From the NCBI GenBank assembly GCA_910585605.1, contig CAJUFL010000063.1, positions 1 to 20,560 on the forward strand: a stretch of DNA of 20,560 bases, written 5' to 3'. Below the pieces are notes generated by a model, which had not been told where the DNA came from, searched no databases, and worked only from the letters and a program-made list of their open reading frames with translations. Below, piece by piece: positions 20,524-20,560 of the stretch. The position numbers and the translations under genes are program-made. The DNA comes from an uncultured Lachnospiraceae bacterium (GTDB taxonomy: Bacteria > Bacillota > Clostridia > Lachnospirales > Lachnospiraceae). How positions within the stretch are numbered: position 1 is the first letter of the stretch; each line of letters begins with the position of its first letter.

Positions 20524-20560
20524 TCCGCCGCCTTTCAGTTGGCGGCACAAATAGTAATGA

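Overview
The window reads as an accessory region of a low-GC Gram-positive gut bacterium, most likely a Lachnospiraceae member of the Agathobacter/Eubacterium rectale/Roseburia type. The grounds are AT-rich DNA, strong AGGAGG-type ribosome sites, frequent GTG/TTG starts, tandem large serine recombinases and a ToxN/AbiQ-type toxin. The taxonomy is inference. No rRNA, tRNA or core housekeeping gene is visible; nearly everything is mobile-element regulation, defence, toxin-antitoxin or recombination.

Left part (1-4100): an unrecognised 504-residue protein, a 574-base non-coding stretch with a strong inverted repeat, and a phage/ICE-style switch. The switch has a self-cleaving S24 (LexA/CI-like) repressor on the minus strand, facing a consensus rightward promoter whose -35 overlaps a perfect palindrome. 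Rightward genes are a small zinc-ribbon-like protein and an XRE regulator, with two folded RNA elements in their leaders.

Centre (4340-10814): the outstanding gene is a leftward 1486-residue NACHT-type STAND ATPase with a C-terminal WD40-like propeller, a bacterial NLR-like protein and probable anti-phage sensor. It is bracketed by two paralogous XRE regulators. To the right is a run of small genes: the second XRE, two MazF/PemK-fold proteins in tandem (one lacking the expected catalytic Thr) and a 52-residue acidic protein, closed by a strong terminator.

Recombination block (10932-15850): two tandem large serine recombinases, a terminator, an array of 30-bp periodic repeats, and a Phd/YefM-like gene under two GTAATTAC-cored palindromes. 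These are followed by a C5-cytosine methyltransferase that is cut off after the PCQ motif and joined tail-to-tail to another truncated gene, a clear deletion or recombination scar.

Right part (16040-20560): a decayed coding fragment, a 55-residue zinc-ribbon protein, a highly folded leader, and a 216-residue protein with sigma-factor-like layout. Then comes a complete type III toxin-antitoxin locus: promoter, three 33-nt antitoxin RNA repeats, leaky terminator and ToxN-type ribonuclease. An almost identical terminator hairpin lies on each side of this locus. It is followed by a convergent HNH-AP2 endonuclease, a frameshifted recombinase remnant and an AraC-family regulator. Overall the region looks like layered mobile elements carrying at least two probable phage-defence systems, NACHT-WD40 and ToxIN.
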